Assembly (NCBI GenBank): GCA_029948255.1
Contig: JALIZF010001877.1
Span: forward strand, 310,001 to 374,000
Reading direction: 5' to 3'
DNA from: Telmatactis stephensoni
Taxonomy: Eukaryota > Cnidaria > Anthozoa > Actiniaria > Isophelliidae
Length of the DNA: 64,000 nt
Shown here: positions 1 to 13,560 of the stretch, piece by piece
Position numbering within the stretch: position 1 is the stretch's first letter
How the letters are laid out: every line of letters starts with the position of its first letter
Translations under genes and position numbers: made by a program
Notes under the pieces: model-generated
The model's database searches: none
Told to the model about the DNA's origin: nothing
The model's input: the letters and a program-made list of their open reading frames with translations, nothing else

Positions 1-3000
1 CCTATAAAGCCTAACAAAAATCCACATTTTTAAAAGTTTCTTGGGAAAATATAATTAAAACGAAATCAAAGATGTGAATTTTTTTCCAGTGTACCCGCCC
101 ATTCAAAGCTGTCGCTCCAGACTAAAATCCGCGTTCTTTGGAAGGCTGGCACGAATTTAGTTAATAATAAACTCATTTTGTTAATAATAAACTTTGAAAT
201 TGTGACGTAATTTAAGGGACAAATGTCTAGTCACGGCATTTCGACTCAAAGAAAGAGCACAAAATAACTATATCAAAGTAGTAGAATTTTTAGCAGAAGT
301 TAGATAGAGTGTATAGCAACAACAATATACAAGGAAAACAAGAGCTTGTAGCGTTGAAATTTAACATAATTCCTTAGAATACGTCATCGATACTGGGTCT
401 CAGTTCTCCAAGGATTCTCACAATTATTTCCACAGGATGCCCAAAATATGCCTTTTCTCCAACTTTGCAACGCTTTTTCCCGGCCAAAAGAAATTGAAGG
501 ACTCACTTTTCAAAATATGTTTGTATAACAAGCCTTTAGAGAAATCATTTGTGGCTTGAGGTTATAGGCACTTAAAGGAACAAATGCTACGTTTAGCTTT
601 CACAAAGGAATAAGTTTTGCTCAAAATGCTTTGTACATGTGTACATGGGCAAAAGTAAAGAAAGTCGCATTTCCTTAGTGATAAAACGGAATGTGGTATT
701 TTGGTATTTTTATCTTGTGCTTTCTAGAACAATAATGTAACTTTTCAGTTTACTAGAATAGAAACAATCCAACTCTCACACAAGAATATGGTGAAACCTG
801 TAAAAGCAAACAATATTAATTTCCTTCTTCAGCCACAAGTAACATCAATTTGCATGGCACTGATTTTCGACCAATCAGAAAGCGGCGACATTTGAGATTC
901 AGAGTTGCATCTCAGTCTCCCTCGATTCAACTGCCTGGATGTACCGACAGTACATATATATCACATATGAAAGCTAATATTACACGTGGTCATCTTATTG
1001 TCGTACGGTGTACTGGTTAACCTCTAATTAAGCTGCGTCAGTTGGTTTGATGTACAGCCAATCACTGATGTTAGTGTTAGCATGTTGCGCCCTTTAATAT
1101 TTTGCCAGCCACAAGATCGGGCCAGTAAAATATTTTTAAACCGATGAAAAAAAAACCAAACAAACAAACAATCAATCAATACTTTACTTTTTTAGCAAGG
1201 AGTTTGCAGACATCTTCGATCAGTAAAGTTTGCAAACTTGAGCAACGTGTTAGAGGAAATGACTTGTAGTATATAGTGTAACAAGTTGTCCGCACATCAC
1301 AATTAGTTTAAAAAGAATCCAGTAAATACGGCTTGTTTTCCAAAAAGTCGGTGATACCGTACTTTCCGAAGACAATAGTTCATTTGTTGCTATGGTACCT
1401 TGAGTAGTTGTGTTATTTGCCAATTGAAAAGGCCTAAGAGAACCTCTAGGGCATGTTGCTATGGATTGGATGATTAGTAAAATTCTATTTAGAAAAATCT
1501 TGAGCTCATTTGATTTGAGAAGATTATCCTGTGAGATGATATTATGCTGTGTGTATTCATCATGCTAGCGCTGGTTCTCCTATATATATCGTATTAATGA
1601 TACCCTATTGTTATGGTTGCATGTAAGGAAAACAATAGACTCATGATCATTCATGCTCCATAAGTGCTAGGTTAGGCACGTCGTTCGGGTCTCGTTCATT
1701 AGTTATCTTAAGTTGTTCGTGATGAGTCACTGAAAACAAAATATCCCCAGGCGTGGAGGACGAAGTAGATTTGACACTAGTCGGCTTAGGCCACTGATAA
1801 ACTCCATAACCCTTCCGGGCTAAGAAAATGATTGATCAACCTCACTCACAACCACAACATTCAATATTCTTAACACACGACACTGAATCGACACCCCGAG
1901 GACGAAAAAAAAAAAAAAACGTTTGGAGCAAGGGAGAGAGAGTAATACACTAACTAAACTTAGTTGACGTATGGTTCGAGTTATACCCGTGCCACATGAC
2001 AGGGATGAAAGGCGAGTGAAGCATGCTCTTCGACGCTCTTGCCACTAGTTCGATTCAACCATTCCTTTGAGAATGAAAAAAAAATAAAGGAACGGTCGGA
2101 CATGTTGGATGAACGAAAGATAGACGCTAATAAGAAACTTTTGATTGAAGTTTATCCAAGATGGCTGCCGTGATGTGCAATACTTTGCACTATTTGGTAC
2201 TAAATAGCACTAATTAAACCATAGCCTAAAATCAACAGAAGTGGACTAATTTAAAACTTTTTAATTCTATTTAAGTTGCACGCTTTTAGCTCTCCTGAGA
2301 AACCCTAATTTACCTCCTACGGATCTAATCGACTATAACGAAATCTGACTAAGTAGGTAAGTTTACCGAGACGTGTATGTGATAACTGCCAAGAGAATCA
2401 TTCACTGTTTATTTCTTCCACATAGTTTACTGTCGTTCAGAGAATAATCTCACTGAAATCATGATTTTGATATTAATCATACTGTTATTATAATAAATAT
2501 ATGTTATATATAAGATAACAATAAAAATGCATCAAATTCATCAAATCAACTTTGACACTTTTATTCCCCTTAATTTCCATTGATTATGAAGAGTTTACAG
2601 CCATATATAGTGCTAGGCGTTTTTCCTACGGCTTCTTTCTCTTAGAAGACGATACCCATAGTTTGACTTCCTGCTTTTCGTGTTTTCCTCTCCGCGGGTC
2701 TTTCGTTTGTTGTGTTTAGATCTTTGAAGCCCTTTAGCAATTATATCTTTATACACATAAACTGACCTGCTCATAGTCGGACTGATTTCCAGACGGATCG
2801 TATTTTTCCTCAATCTTTATTCGGCTTTTTTCTGTGCTCAAGTGATCGTTTCTTTGCTTAAAGCGATCGCTAGTTATATTTTTATTCGTTGATATTGGTA
2901 CATGTAAGTGCTATAATCTATTTCTTCGGGCAAAACAATTTACCACACGTTAACAGCAGAGATACCAAATATTGCTTTGTTTTGCTAGGAGTATTATCTT

Positions 3001-3060
3001 TTGTTGGTATATTGGAAAATTTTAGAGCGGACTGAAAAGAGACGAAGAAAAAAGCATAAT
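1..3060. other. AT-rich non-coding stretch, nothing recognised
   Basis: No reading frame here resembles a known protein and no splice-site pair borders a convincing exon. There are a short poly-A near 1907-1920 and CAAA/CAAT runs near 1155-1180. The short open frame at 2613-2813 on the minus strand is basic and low in complexity and is not supported as a gene. Confidence 0.5.
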
Positions 3061-3285
3061 AGAGGTGTCCGTTTTATAGAGGTGTCCGTTTTATAGAGGT
3101 TTCAATTACAAGGAAATGTATGAAGATTGCATATGATCTGTTGTGATATAGAGACCTGTTCGTTATAGAGAGGTATTTAGCCGTATTATAGGTTTCATTT
3201 ATAAGGAAATGTATGGAGTTTCCAGCTGTCAGGAAATAGAGACCTGTCCGTTATAATAAGGAGGTGTTCGTATTGAGAGGATTGG
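3061..3285. repeat. Diverged tandem repeat around a TAGAGGTGTCCG motif
   Basis: The motif TAGAGGTGTCCGTTTTA occurs twice back to back near 3061-3095. A longer unit of roughly 95 bp (AGGTTTCA, then AAGGAAATGTATG, then TAGAGACCTGT) then appears twice with many substitutions. This is seen directly; no coding capacity is implied. Confidence 0.6.
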
Positions 3286-4802
3286 GGATTATTCGGCTGC
3301 ATTTGTTGGTTGTTATCATATGACTTTTCGACGAATCGTTGGCTACGTTTATTCCATATCTCAGTTTGCAATTGTTGAAGACCTTCCTGCTCAGTCAGGG
3401 AAAGCTGATGTTTCCATTGTTAATTGTTTAAGCACATATTATATTTACTGCATGACAAGGACCAAGAAATGCAGTCGAATCTTCCGTTCACAAGAAACAC
3501 TTTACACTATTTCGATTATATCAAAAGCAAATTCATGGAAACACTGACAACATGCATATCAGTGGAAAGAAGTGAAACATAAAAATAATCTGATTAGAAG
3601 TCAATAAAAGCATTTATTATATGACCGTGTATTTTGGAGCCTGGACACTAGCAAATCGAGCGATTTGATTGGTTAGATCACATCTCGGACCGGTTTAGAT
3701 TCTCCGGTAATAACCGGTCTGATCGCATATTAAAAGTTGAAAACAAAGCGAAAAAAAGCTGTTTCTCTTCAAAAGTGTGCTGTTCGGCCAGATTTATGTC
3801 AAAAATAATTTTCATCAACTGATCAACCGTATTTTTTAGTTAAATCATCAGTTTAATTTCAAGAAATTACAACAATTACAAAGTGACAGTGAAACAGATG
3901 CAAAATAAACTTTCATAGTGCTCGTTATTTTTCAAAGCATTACCTATAAATTGTCTTATTTTGGACTGTTATTAGGTTCCTTGAATGAAAAATTTCATCA
4001 ATTTTTGCCATACATTTACAATACAGTTCTTCAAAGGCAGGCAGTTGCTGAAGACCGTAAAGTTTTGTTTTTCTTTAGCGACTGAAAGTCCACAAGCCTG
4101 CGTCCTCTCTGCTGCAGTCTGTCACCTAATTTCACCGAAATTTTTACAAGGAATAAGAAAAGAAAACTCATCAGTTATATAATTATTCAATGTCCACTAG
4201 GAGACTCCTTGATTCCAGTGTTTAAGCCAAATAGTTCACACAAAAATTGTCATAAATGCAACGAGTCACAACGTTGTCCCGTAGTCCCGGCTCAAAAGGA
4301 AATCAAATATCCTGAATTTACTTTCACGGTTCCAACGATTCAACCACCACAACACTATTCATTTACTCTCAATGGTGTGTCAGATTGCATCCAGTTCTTC
4401 TTCTTTTCCAAAGCAGAATAAGGACATAAAATCATTCACAAATCCGTTTGAAAGGTGGAAGGTTCACTCCAGTACGTGTCTAAATGTTTTTCATCGTTTG
4501 GTTTGTTCAATCTTCCCTCTTATGAATAGTTTTTGATCTTTCGCTTTTGCCTACATTGCCTCCTCCGCAGGTGTAGCAATTATTTGACAAAATGATGGTT
4601 TTAGAAGAATTTTTGTCTTGTAAGTTCGTGCAAAACGCAGCACGCTTCCCACTTCGTGTCCAACTGGTTGTCAAAACAAGTCGGCCAAATAAAAATACTG
4701 AGAAGCCATTCGAATGTTACGCGCGCTTGAAAATGTAAAATGAATAACAAAAGACTGGGATTTTTTTCCTTTATTTTAGAAAAAAAGGTCATATAATAAA
4801 AC
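3286..4802. other. Non-coding stretch, nothing recognised
   Basis: There is a small hairpin around the inverted ACCGGT sequences near 3690-3720. The short open frames here do not look like exons. I see no other structure. Confidence 0.45.
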
Positions 4803-4938
4803 TCTTATTAACCGAGCTTGGTCGGTCTGTATGGGAGAATCTTGACCTCGGTCGGGTACAGACCTCGCTGCGCTCGATCTCTACATCCCGACCTCAATCA
4901 AGATTCTCCCGTACAGACCTCCCGCTCGGTTAATAAGA
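4803..4938. mobile_element. Fold-back MITE
   Basis: The ends are inverted copies (CTTATTAACCGAGC on the left, GCTCGGTTAATAAG on the right). The pairing continues inward through GGGAGAATCTTGA and its complement, so nearly the whole 136 bp folds on itself. It has no coding capacity. The flanking duplication is not clear. I recall similar sequences as common in coral genomes, but that is from memory. Confidence 0.75.
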
Positions 4939-6056
4939 CCTAAATAACTGATTACCAACATTGTGTACGTACGTACAAGTTGGTGCTACAGAGAAAATAT
5001 CTAAAAAGAAAGAATGGTATTTGATTTTATATTCCACCGATAAATGCTTACGTGCACCTATTGGCTAAAACAGGTCACGTGGTACATTTTCAGCGGACAG
5101 TTATCCTGCGATATCCCCCGTCCGAGGTGATATCCGTCCGCTCAGCGAAAAATAGAAATGAGAGGACAAAAATATAGGGATTTTTCCTTTAAATTAAGGC
5201 CAGAGGAATAACATTTTAAAGAAAAATTGCCCCGAAAACACAAATTAACAAATCCAAAAGACATTCAAGGAAACATTTTAATGGCAAAACAATACTTTTC
5301 TCCCGTTAACATGCAGACAGATATGTTTTCGGCGTGTCGAAAGTTAAAGTTAAATAAAAGTTTAGCAATTTATGCAAAACAAAAGATTGTACCTACATTT
5401 CTCACTCAAAATTCTCACCTAGTCAGCTTGCAGTCAACATATAGATCACGAGCATTTATCGGCGAATGAGACGACACTGAAAAACGACTTGTAAACTTTA
5501 GTTTTAGCTGCTTCAACAGCGATGGATTTCCGCCAAAGCGGCAAACTTCAGCATTTGGTAGGGACAGAGAATTCAGAAATCACCCTTGGCTATCCTTTAC
5601 GGTAGATAACCTAGCCAACAAAACTGTGAAAACAGCTCCTCGTACGCGTGGTCTTTGAAGTCAGCCGTCAGTTTGCAAGTCATCCTCCATCTCGAAATAC
5701 GCCTTTTTCGGCTTTTAAAAACTACAATTTTTACTTTCAATGACTATCGAATTGCGGCTAAAGCTCTCTTTGTATAATCATATGATTTTCCAGCTTTTAG
5801 AGGGAATTTTGATGAATTTTTGATGCACTTTGCTCAACAAAAATGTTGTGTTCATCTCTACGTACTTTCTGCATGCAGTGAGTAGCTTCACTGTAGTCAT
5901 GACAACGGCAGAGCTTACCAGCCAAACAATCAATCCGAGACAGATAAAATGTGTAAGAGCCAATCACAGTCGTTTGAAAAGCACTTGAATGGGCTTTGCC
6001 CAAAGTTTGTTTTTCTTTCAAAGATGAAGCAAGAAAATTTATCGGAGGGATATAAA
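4939..6056. other. Non-coding stretch, nothing recognised
   Basis: Open frames of up to about 80 codons occur but show no protein-like pattern. No repeats were noticed beyond a short GTACGTACGTAC run near 4970. Confidence 0.4.
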
Positions 6057-6204
6057 ATAAATAAACCCCTTCAGGCTCACTGGCATATCGAAGGATAATG
6101 TCCTCGAAGCTTCGCTTCTCGGCCAAATGTTCATTTTTCGGACCATCTCTAATCCTCGGACATTATCCTTCGATATACCAGCCGCCAGAACTCGGGGTTT
6201 ATTT
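6057..6204. mobile_element. Fold-back MITE
   Basis: The left end AAATAAACCCC pairs with the right end GGGGTTTATTT. The internal arms GGCATATCGAAGGATAATG and CATTATCCTTCGATATACC are also inverted copies. The two hairpin layers make a compact palindromic element of about 148 bp with no coding capacity. Confidence 0.7.
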
Positions 6205-7797
6205 GCTAAATAGTTTGGCTATCTTTTGCTAACATATTTCACTATACTTCTTAATTCACTTTTTTGCAGCTATAAGCATAGAAGCACACGTGCCAACAAA
6301 CGAACAAATCATGCACCAGCATATATTTCCGTGACTTTCCATCATAATCGAGGGTACTGTCGTCAAAACAACACAAATATAATAGCAAATCCCTGAGTTA
6401 CTTCTGATGGAGTAAGACAACTTTAGTTTTCCTTATCGATTCAATTCTAGTTAATGCCCTCGAGTAACACTTATACTCTTAACGGTTCGCCGTTGAGTCG
6501 CCAAGGGGAAATGAAGGGTTGCATAAAGGGACCCATTTGTACATAGCCAGTGGAGGTTTGTGTTGTGTTCTGAGCAACGGCCACCTTTCCATAACAACCA
6601 GCATTTCGATCAGGTCATCGATCCATAAAATAGTTTTATCAAAAATTTAACAAGAGTAAATTTTTGGCACACAAATGACCTAGTAGAATGACTATTAAGG
6701 AGGTGCCGTCGTTGTACAGCGGTTTACTTTAGGGGAGGTTCAGATAATCCAATAAAATAATCAGATAATTAGATAATCAAAAGGCAAGAGTCACTTGGAA
6801 AATGAAATTGCCGAGAACTACTCATACTAAATATTCATTCAATTATGCAATTTTTAAACTAAGGAAAAATATATAAACCATTGTCAAGTGATCTTATTAA
6901 GTATGGCAAACATTTATATCAAATAACATTATCGTTTTTACCTTGAGGTTTGAAGATTGAAGCTGTAAAAAGGAGGACGTACCTTATGGTGAATGTTTTT
7001 TCCCGCAGGTTTTGCACTTATAACTACTCTGCTTCAGTAAACGCCATAAAGTGTGTCAGTGAACGTGACATCAAAAGGCTACCGAAAAATAAAATGCAAT
7101 TACACGCCCCATCACGCCTACTTTTATCCTCGCCAAAGCACTTTGAAAATGAATGTTTATGATCGATAATATGAGGGGAAATCTGAAAACAAATACCAAC
7201 AGGCTTGAACATGTTTTCAACATTTGACGTATTTTGAGGGAGAGAGAGAAGGGAAGAATATAATGATTATTTCAGTATGAGTTTCAATCTTCATTCATAT
7301 CAAATATATATGAAATATACTGATCCTAATCAAAACACCTGAAAAATGCTTTATGGTTATCTTTTAAACGCTACTACTTTATCAACTCTTAAACCATTAT
7401 GGAGAGTGATAAATATATTTTATCTATAGATAGAAGCTAAAACAAAACCCTTAAGTCAGTAATGTAGAGCTAAAGGCCATTGATTTCGAGTAAAAGTTTT
7501 CCAAAAAAAGCCTGGGAAAACAAACACCGGAAGGCATTAGGGCCTAAAAGCCAACCTACGCTACAAATCATTAATGAAGATGAAATTGATGTAAAAATAG
7601 GAACCAAATACAAGTTATTGACTATCAAAGAAACATGCAAAAGTTCCGGATAACAACCATGAAACACATTTAATAAATATGAAAGAGTGTAAGTCAATTT
7701 TGTTGCTATAATGATGGATAAAATCAGCGAACAAACAAACGAACAAACAAACACAAACAAACAGACAAACAAACAGTATATTCGCAATTCAGCCTTA
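6205..7797. other. Non-coding stretch with an AAAC microsatellite
   Basis: A run of AAAC/AAAG-type repeats lies near 7730-7776. Short AGATAATC repeats lie near 6740-6780. Nothing else was recognised. Confidence 0.4.
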
Positions 7798-8025
7798 GGG
7801 GGTGTTTACATGGCACTAGGATCGTCCTAGAACTAGGACTAGATCATCCTAGCAGGCGAATCATCCTACCTGCTATACATTTACTGTATTCTGTTTACAC
7901 GGAAATTTGTGTCTTCACTTCGGGTACTAGGATCATCCTACTAAACAGAATGCAATGAATGAGTATAGCATGCAGGTGGGATGATTTGCCTGCAAGGATG
8001 ATCCTAGTGTCATGTAAACACTCCC
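7798..8025. mobile_element. MITE with TTA target duplication
   Basis: The left end GGGGGTGTTTACATGGCAC and the right end GTGTCATGTAAACACTCCC are inverted copies, and the adjacent CTAGGATCGTCCTAG is itself palindromic. TTA flanks both ends (7795-7797 and 8026-8028). A TTA duplication is typical of PIF/Harbinger-type insertions; that assignment is inference because there is no transposase. Confidence 0.75.
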
Positions 8026-8810
8026 TTAGTTTTTCAACACTTTCACATCTTCCGATATCATCAGGCGTTTTTAGCGGCTGTCCAAAAACTAAACAATATT
8101 ACAAGGTGCACTTATACCTTTGATACTGAGCTTATTTATCAAACACTGAGTACAACATGTCAGTAAAAAACTTAAAAAGTGTCGTTCTTTCTGTAAGATT
8201 CATTGTGCATCTGTTACTTTTACGTCCACTTGGAAGTACAACTTGATAGTAAGGACCAAGTGATGCTTAACATTAGCGCCTGTACATATACATGGACATC
8301 AGCAAAGAATCGAGTGAATGATGCAAATAGTCCAACGGTTATAGCAAAGGTTATTTGCTAGAGACCGCTGAACTTCTTGACAAAAGGCTCATTTATGCAG
8401 GGTAGCCTCCTTTTCGAGAACGACCCACGGAATTAAAATCGATTTTTGTATTGTTCAATTTCAACAATTTATGTCTGTCTCGTTTTTTTAATAACTTGCT
8501 TTGACTCGAGGCTAACTACTTGTACAGCGGTATCATCAAACTCGAAAAAGGTGTATTAATACGTTTGTTTTGATGCCGGACACGATTTCACTTAATTAAA
8601 TAATTCATTTGCTAATGAATTTCCTTATTTTTATCGTTGACTTAATATCATTTGAAGGAAACAACTTCATAAAATATCATTTTACTTTTGATATGGTTGA
8701 CATTTTTTGTTTTGTTTTGTATTTCGGCAATAATGGCTTTTTGTGCAAAAAAAAGTCTGCATGACCAATTGGAGGAGTCAAAAGAAAATTTGAATTAATG
8801 AAGTGGCCGA
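8026..8810. other. Non-coding stretch, nothing recognised
   Basis: No gene, RNA or repeat could be recognised. Confidence 0.4.
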
Positions 8811-9100
8811 TAGAAAAAAACTTTGAATAAACGATTAAAAGACGTCTGAATGAACGACCAGTAGAAGAAAAGTTTGAATAGACGACCAAAGAAAGTCTGA
8901 ATGAATGACCGCTATACTGAAAGAAAGTTTGAGTGATCGATCTAAGAAAAAATATATGACTAAATGATCGACAAAAGGGCCGAATGAACAATCCAAGAAA
9001 GTCTGAATGAATGACCGAAAGAAAAAAGTATTTATAAATGATCAAAAAGTCTGAATGAATGACAGACAAAAAAGTCTGAATGTGGTAGGCCGAAAAAAAA
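8811..9100. repeat. Diverged minisatellite (GTCTGAATGAATGACCGA-type)
   Basis: The phrase AAGTCTGAATGAATGAC, or close variants, recurs at least six times at uneven spacing of roughly 30-45 bp. It is separated by A-rich linkers such as GAAAGAAAAAAG. The long Phe/Ser-rich minus-strand frame over this interval comes from the repeat and is not a gene. Confidence 0.65.
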
Positions 9101-12056
9101 ACAAGGTTTGATCGTCCAGATAATTTTACTTGTCTTTTAAACACCAAAGACTTGCATGTATTTGGTTATTATGATCAGGATAAGAGCGAAAATCATTGCG
9201 TCGATCGCTAGTATGTTCCTATTTTCTGATCCAAATCATTGGTTGATTTTACTGATAATTGAATCTTAGCGAAGAGAAAATAAATACATTTCTGACAAAA
9301 TGACTTAGGAAGGGAAAAAGGAAAAACGAGCTAGAACGCAAACTACTCTTTGAAGAGAGTATATCTCCGTAAAAGAAAAACATTGATTTTATATAGGACA
9401 AGGACATAGGACTCCAGTCACTACAGCAACATCATTAAAGCCAAAATTTCCTAACGCTTATGTATTCGGTAAAACTGCCTAAATGTATCTTTTACGAACT
9501 TTCCGACTTTTATGTTCAGATATCTAAACGGCTCAATCAGCATACGGCTTCGGCAGATAAAACCCTCCTTAGTTGGCACCATTTTTCATATTCAGCCCCA
9601 TCCAATAATTGCTTTTAATAATGCAATTTACATAGTGTCTATCCATGTCTTCTTCACTACAGCCGCTATAAAAAAATATAATTTTAAAACAAATAGTAAC
9701 TATAGTAGATGATAGTAGTTATAAGATATATAAGATAATAGTAATTATATAATTGATAAATTACGGCAACAATTTAAGGCTTTCTATCATTTGGTAAAAA
9801 TAAGTCATTTTGGCAAAAGAATGTGATACCCCCAAAGAAAATGACGTCACCAGCTCCTTTTACATTTCCAACGTACCATGTCTTAATAATCTGTCGGCAG
9901 TGTGGTTTCTAACAGAATATCTGTCATCATGAATTCATTACATCTGATCAGATATTTTTGCCTAGACATGTAAAGTATGGATTTTTAATTATAATAGTAA
10001 TTAGATTATATAACCACTCATTAGCCTTAGACTATAACCTCATTAAACAGTCCGAATTTTTTCGGATCGTTTCAGTCGGATTTTTTCTATTTTTTAGCGA
10101 ATATTTGCAGTTAAAAACGCATTGAATCATGTGCTGCCTCGTGCTACTTTGTGTACAACTAGGTGCATCAAACTATGGAAAGAAATAGTTACATAAAGCC
10201 AGCGATTGTAAATGAAATGCATTCTATAGACTTAGCAGTCGGAAGTTTTTTCTCCAGTTGGTCATAAAGACCTCACTGAATTGGCATAACCGAGGAAAAC
10301 AGACTGGAAAACCATAGTGGCTTAATGAATAACAGCACAGCTCACATTAGACTCAAGGCGGTTAAGTAGCAGTAAAAGATCAGCGCTCTTTAGCTTACCA
10401 TTACTCCAAAAAACCATCAGATATGAGGAATAAAAAGGAAAACATTCTACAACTCAAGCTTTTCCGCTTTCCCCCCGCTTTCTGCTCTAACTGTTAGTTC
10501 TTTGCTCATTTTCATGGACAATTAGAAATAGATAATGAAATACAAAGAAATCTAGTTTCTCTTCAAAACACATAAAGTTATTAATATTATTAGGAGCATT
10601 ACCTTTATGGTTTGCATATTTCCAAGCATTCCACAAGGTTGCCCTTAAACCATCGATGACAGGCAAGTGCACCGCACCCAACTTTAAAGTACGAGATCAT
10701 GAAAGATCGTGTTATATGAAACTCTAGTTGTAAATGTTTTTTTCCCAATGTTGACATTCACCTTCAAAAGCTCGGTATACCCCCGATTTTACTCACACTG
10801 AACAAATAAACTTCTTCACTTTAAAAGCAATCTCTTTTTACGGTAAATAAAAAGAATGGATGCCACTGAAAATCATGTCAATTTCTTATCCTGTCCTTTA
10901 CAATTTATATACCTTCCTTAAAAGCATTGGTAAATGTAAATGGATATGCATACTGTAAGAATGTCTATTTATGGGGACATTACAGGACGTGTTTGAATAA
11001 TAGTCTTCTTTGGAAGATTTTGAAAGTGCAAATAGAGTTACGCACTATCTGTAGCGATCGAAGCAGACAGGTGTAGACAATTCAACTTTGTGTCCTAAAT
11101 TTATTCTATAACAATTACTTCGACATATCAAGGTTAAGTTATAGTTTAAATGAAACAAAACATAGTCTTTATACTCAGTTTAAAGATAAGCTAAATGTGT
11201 CAAAGGGCATTTACTATGAGCTAAAGACGTTAAGGACAGACGGAAATAACAAAAAGTTATAGTTAAAGTTAAGTTACCTTGAAACAGACTGAAATACTAC
11301 CAGGAAAACGAGGTTGAAATGATAAGCATTTGCCAACATTGGTTTTTGATTCATCAACTGTGAGCATTAACATTTAATGATCAGCGGCTTGTATTCAGGG
11401 TCAAAAACGGAGGAAATCCAAGTCAAACAAAAAGTTATATTTTACCATCTCAAGTGAAAATTGATATTTTTGGCACAGTGTCTTATTATTTAAATGATAT
11501 CATTTTAACGGATTACTTACCTTAACTTTACTGCAAATGTAGCTTTTAGTCAGATTGCTGCCAAAGCGCTTTCGTGTACAAGAGGTATTAAAGGTCCTTT
11601 GCCTAAAGCATAATTCTTCTTTAGTGGAAATTTAATAAAAATGGAACACATGCGTAAACACCATTACCAATACAATGGAATTCAAGTACTTGGGCTTCCA
11701 AAATATATTTGCTAAAATGTATAGTTAAATGCACTTCAGTAAAGTGAAACTCGTAAATTATAATTATATATTTGTTAAGAAAACGAATACTGAGGAATTA
11801 AATGAAAAAGACCCAAAATATCATATCAAATAACATAATCAACTAAAGCCTATTGAATTCTAATGACGTTCATTGAGATCAGCTAGATCCGCCTGTAACT
11901 AATACAGTCAGAATTTTTCGAATGTCGAGTTCTGTTCGCCAGAAGTCTGATAATTGCAAAACAGCTGCTCTTACTAGGTGCCTCTGATGAATTGGAATTA
12001 TGTATTCTACCCTACACATACCTAATAGATGGCTTTCTTGTTCACACATGACTAAT
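9101..12056. other. AT-rich non-coding stretch, nothing recognised
   Basis: There are only short open frames and AT-rich sequence. A poorly conserved TCCGAATTTTTTCGGA hairpin lies near 10050-10065. I see no gene or transposon signature. Confidence 0.4.
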
Positions 12057-12248
12057 CACAGGGGGAAAATGTCAGTTCCCAGCTTGAATGGGTCAAACAT
12101 GGGGTTCCCCTGGGTCTAACCAGGGAATCCCTGGGAATCTGTTCTATTTTTACAAGTTTGGGTATTACAGATTTCCCTAGTAAAATACAACAGATTCCCA
12201 GTTTAGACCCAGGCAAACCCCAAGTGGGAATTGACATTTTTTCCTGTG
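12057..12248. mobile_element. MITE with inverted ends
   Basis: The left end (CACAGGGGGAAAATGTCAG, then TTCCCA) matches the reverse complement of the right end (CACAGGAAAAAATGTCAAT, then TTCCCA). AAT flanks both ends. Length is 192 bp with no coding capacity. The superfamily cannot be told from the ends alone. Confidence 0.65.
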
Positions 12249-12644
12249 AATGCATGTCCTGCATTATTGCCATTCCATTCTTTATTCTCTAAGGCCGTTT
12301 ACAGTTGAAGTGAGCACAATTTGTCAACTGTAAGGTTCAGTTTTAGCTATTAGTGGAAATCCAATCCATATAAATATTTTAGAAAGACATCATGTCTTTG
12401 CAATTGCGAAAACAAGTCACGACATCAAGTTAGGCGGAACCAGCTACACAAGCTGTTTAAAAGATGTGAGCAATGACACAAGATAGATATAACGAAAGCA
12501 TTACATTCATTTTTTAAAAATACTGCAGGATTAAACCTAATCCACTTTCAAATAACCGAGTCCTTGTAAAAAATCGGTGAGTCGGGTAACAGTTATAGAG
12601 TAATATTATGTTTAGAGTGATATCAAACTTTTCGTCAGGTGAGT
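12249..12644. other. Non-coding stretch
   Basis: Nothing recognised between the MITE and the 3' tail of the following LINE fragment. Confidence 0.4.
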
Positions 12645-13560
12645 GAGTGGAGTGGATGGATGGAATCCTTTATTTTACAACGGTTGTTTCATTCAATTGT
12701 TGCACTGATTTTCAAGAAAGCCGTATAGGAGATAAAATAGATGAATAAATATAAAAATTACATAGATGTGAATAAGTTAACGATATATATATATAATATA
12801 AATGGTAGATAATAAACATATTGATAATAAAAAGAAAAACAACGATAAAAGCACTACTCTATAAAATTTCTGAATGAGCTCAAGGAGCCGCAAGTCCTTG
12901 CTTTTAATGGAAGAGCATTCCACAGTTGGGCTCCACTGTAAGACAGGCTGCGCCTCAAAAATTCGGTGTTTGGTAAGGGGAGCTTTAGGTTTGAACCAGA
13001 GCCGCGTAGGCCATATTCGTGCAAAACGTTGGTTTTCTCGAAAAGGTTTTTCAATAGGTGCGGGGCATTGCCCTCTACGATTTTATACATCAGGATAGCT
13101 TTCTGTCTATTCCGTCTAGCTTCAAGATCAGGCCATCCAAGACTTGATAAAATTTCTGCAGATCTGATCTCATAGCTAGAGTGCGTAATTATGCGAGCAG
13201 CTCTGTTTTGAAGTTTTTGAAGTTTACTTCTCAGAACTATCCCGCAATTTCCCCATAAGCTCGAGCAATAGTCAAAATGAGGTAAAACCAGCGAGTTATA
13301 GAGAGAAATAAGTTGAGGAACAGACAGAATTGATCTAAATGTACGTAGCATACGCAAACCCTTCATGACTTTAGGAATGATAATAGTATTTATATGATCC
13401 TCCCAACTCAATTTATCGTCTATTAAAACACCTAGTAATTTTGATCGTGTGACACGCTTAATCCAGGTGTTCAGTCGTGGAAGGAGGGCGATGTCAGTGC
13501 AACGTAACATTTGCTTCGATCTCTCTTGCATTTGGGAAACGTTTTCAACCTCTACGTGTT
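12645..13560 (-). mobile_element. 5'-truncated LINE (CR1/L2-like), 3' portion
   Basis: This is the 3' end of a non-LTR retrotransposon on the minus strand. It contains the last part of the reverse-transcriptase ORF (12854-13531) and a short 3' region. The element ends in short TCCA-type repeats near 12650-12665, next to an AATAAAGGATTCC segment. A repeated 3' tail rather than a long poly-A is usual for CR1/L2 elements. The catalytic part of the RT is missing, so it cannot be autonomous. Confidence 0.8.
12854..13531 (-). pseudogene. LINE ORF2 fragment, C-terminal to the RT palm
   Basis: The 225-residue open frame matches the post-catalytic part of CR1/L2-type ORF2 proteins. It shows LGVLIDDKLSWEDHI, then the PHFDYCSSLWGN block, then KLQNRAARIITHSSYE, and near the end YSGAQLWNALPLKAR. 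All of these are family landmarks downstream of the YADD motif. The endonuclease and the catalytic aspartates are absent, so this is a 5'-truncated copy. The frame itself has no stops, suggesting a fairly young fragment. The first methionine is only the first one in the open frame; the original protein extended further upstream. Confidence 0.88.

Noticed and set aside
8677..9147. 156-codon minus-strand frame
   Set aside because: Created by the minisatellite; no recognisable motif.
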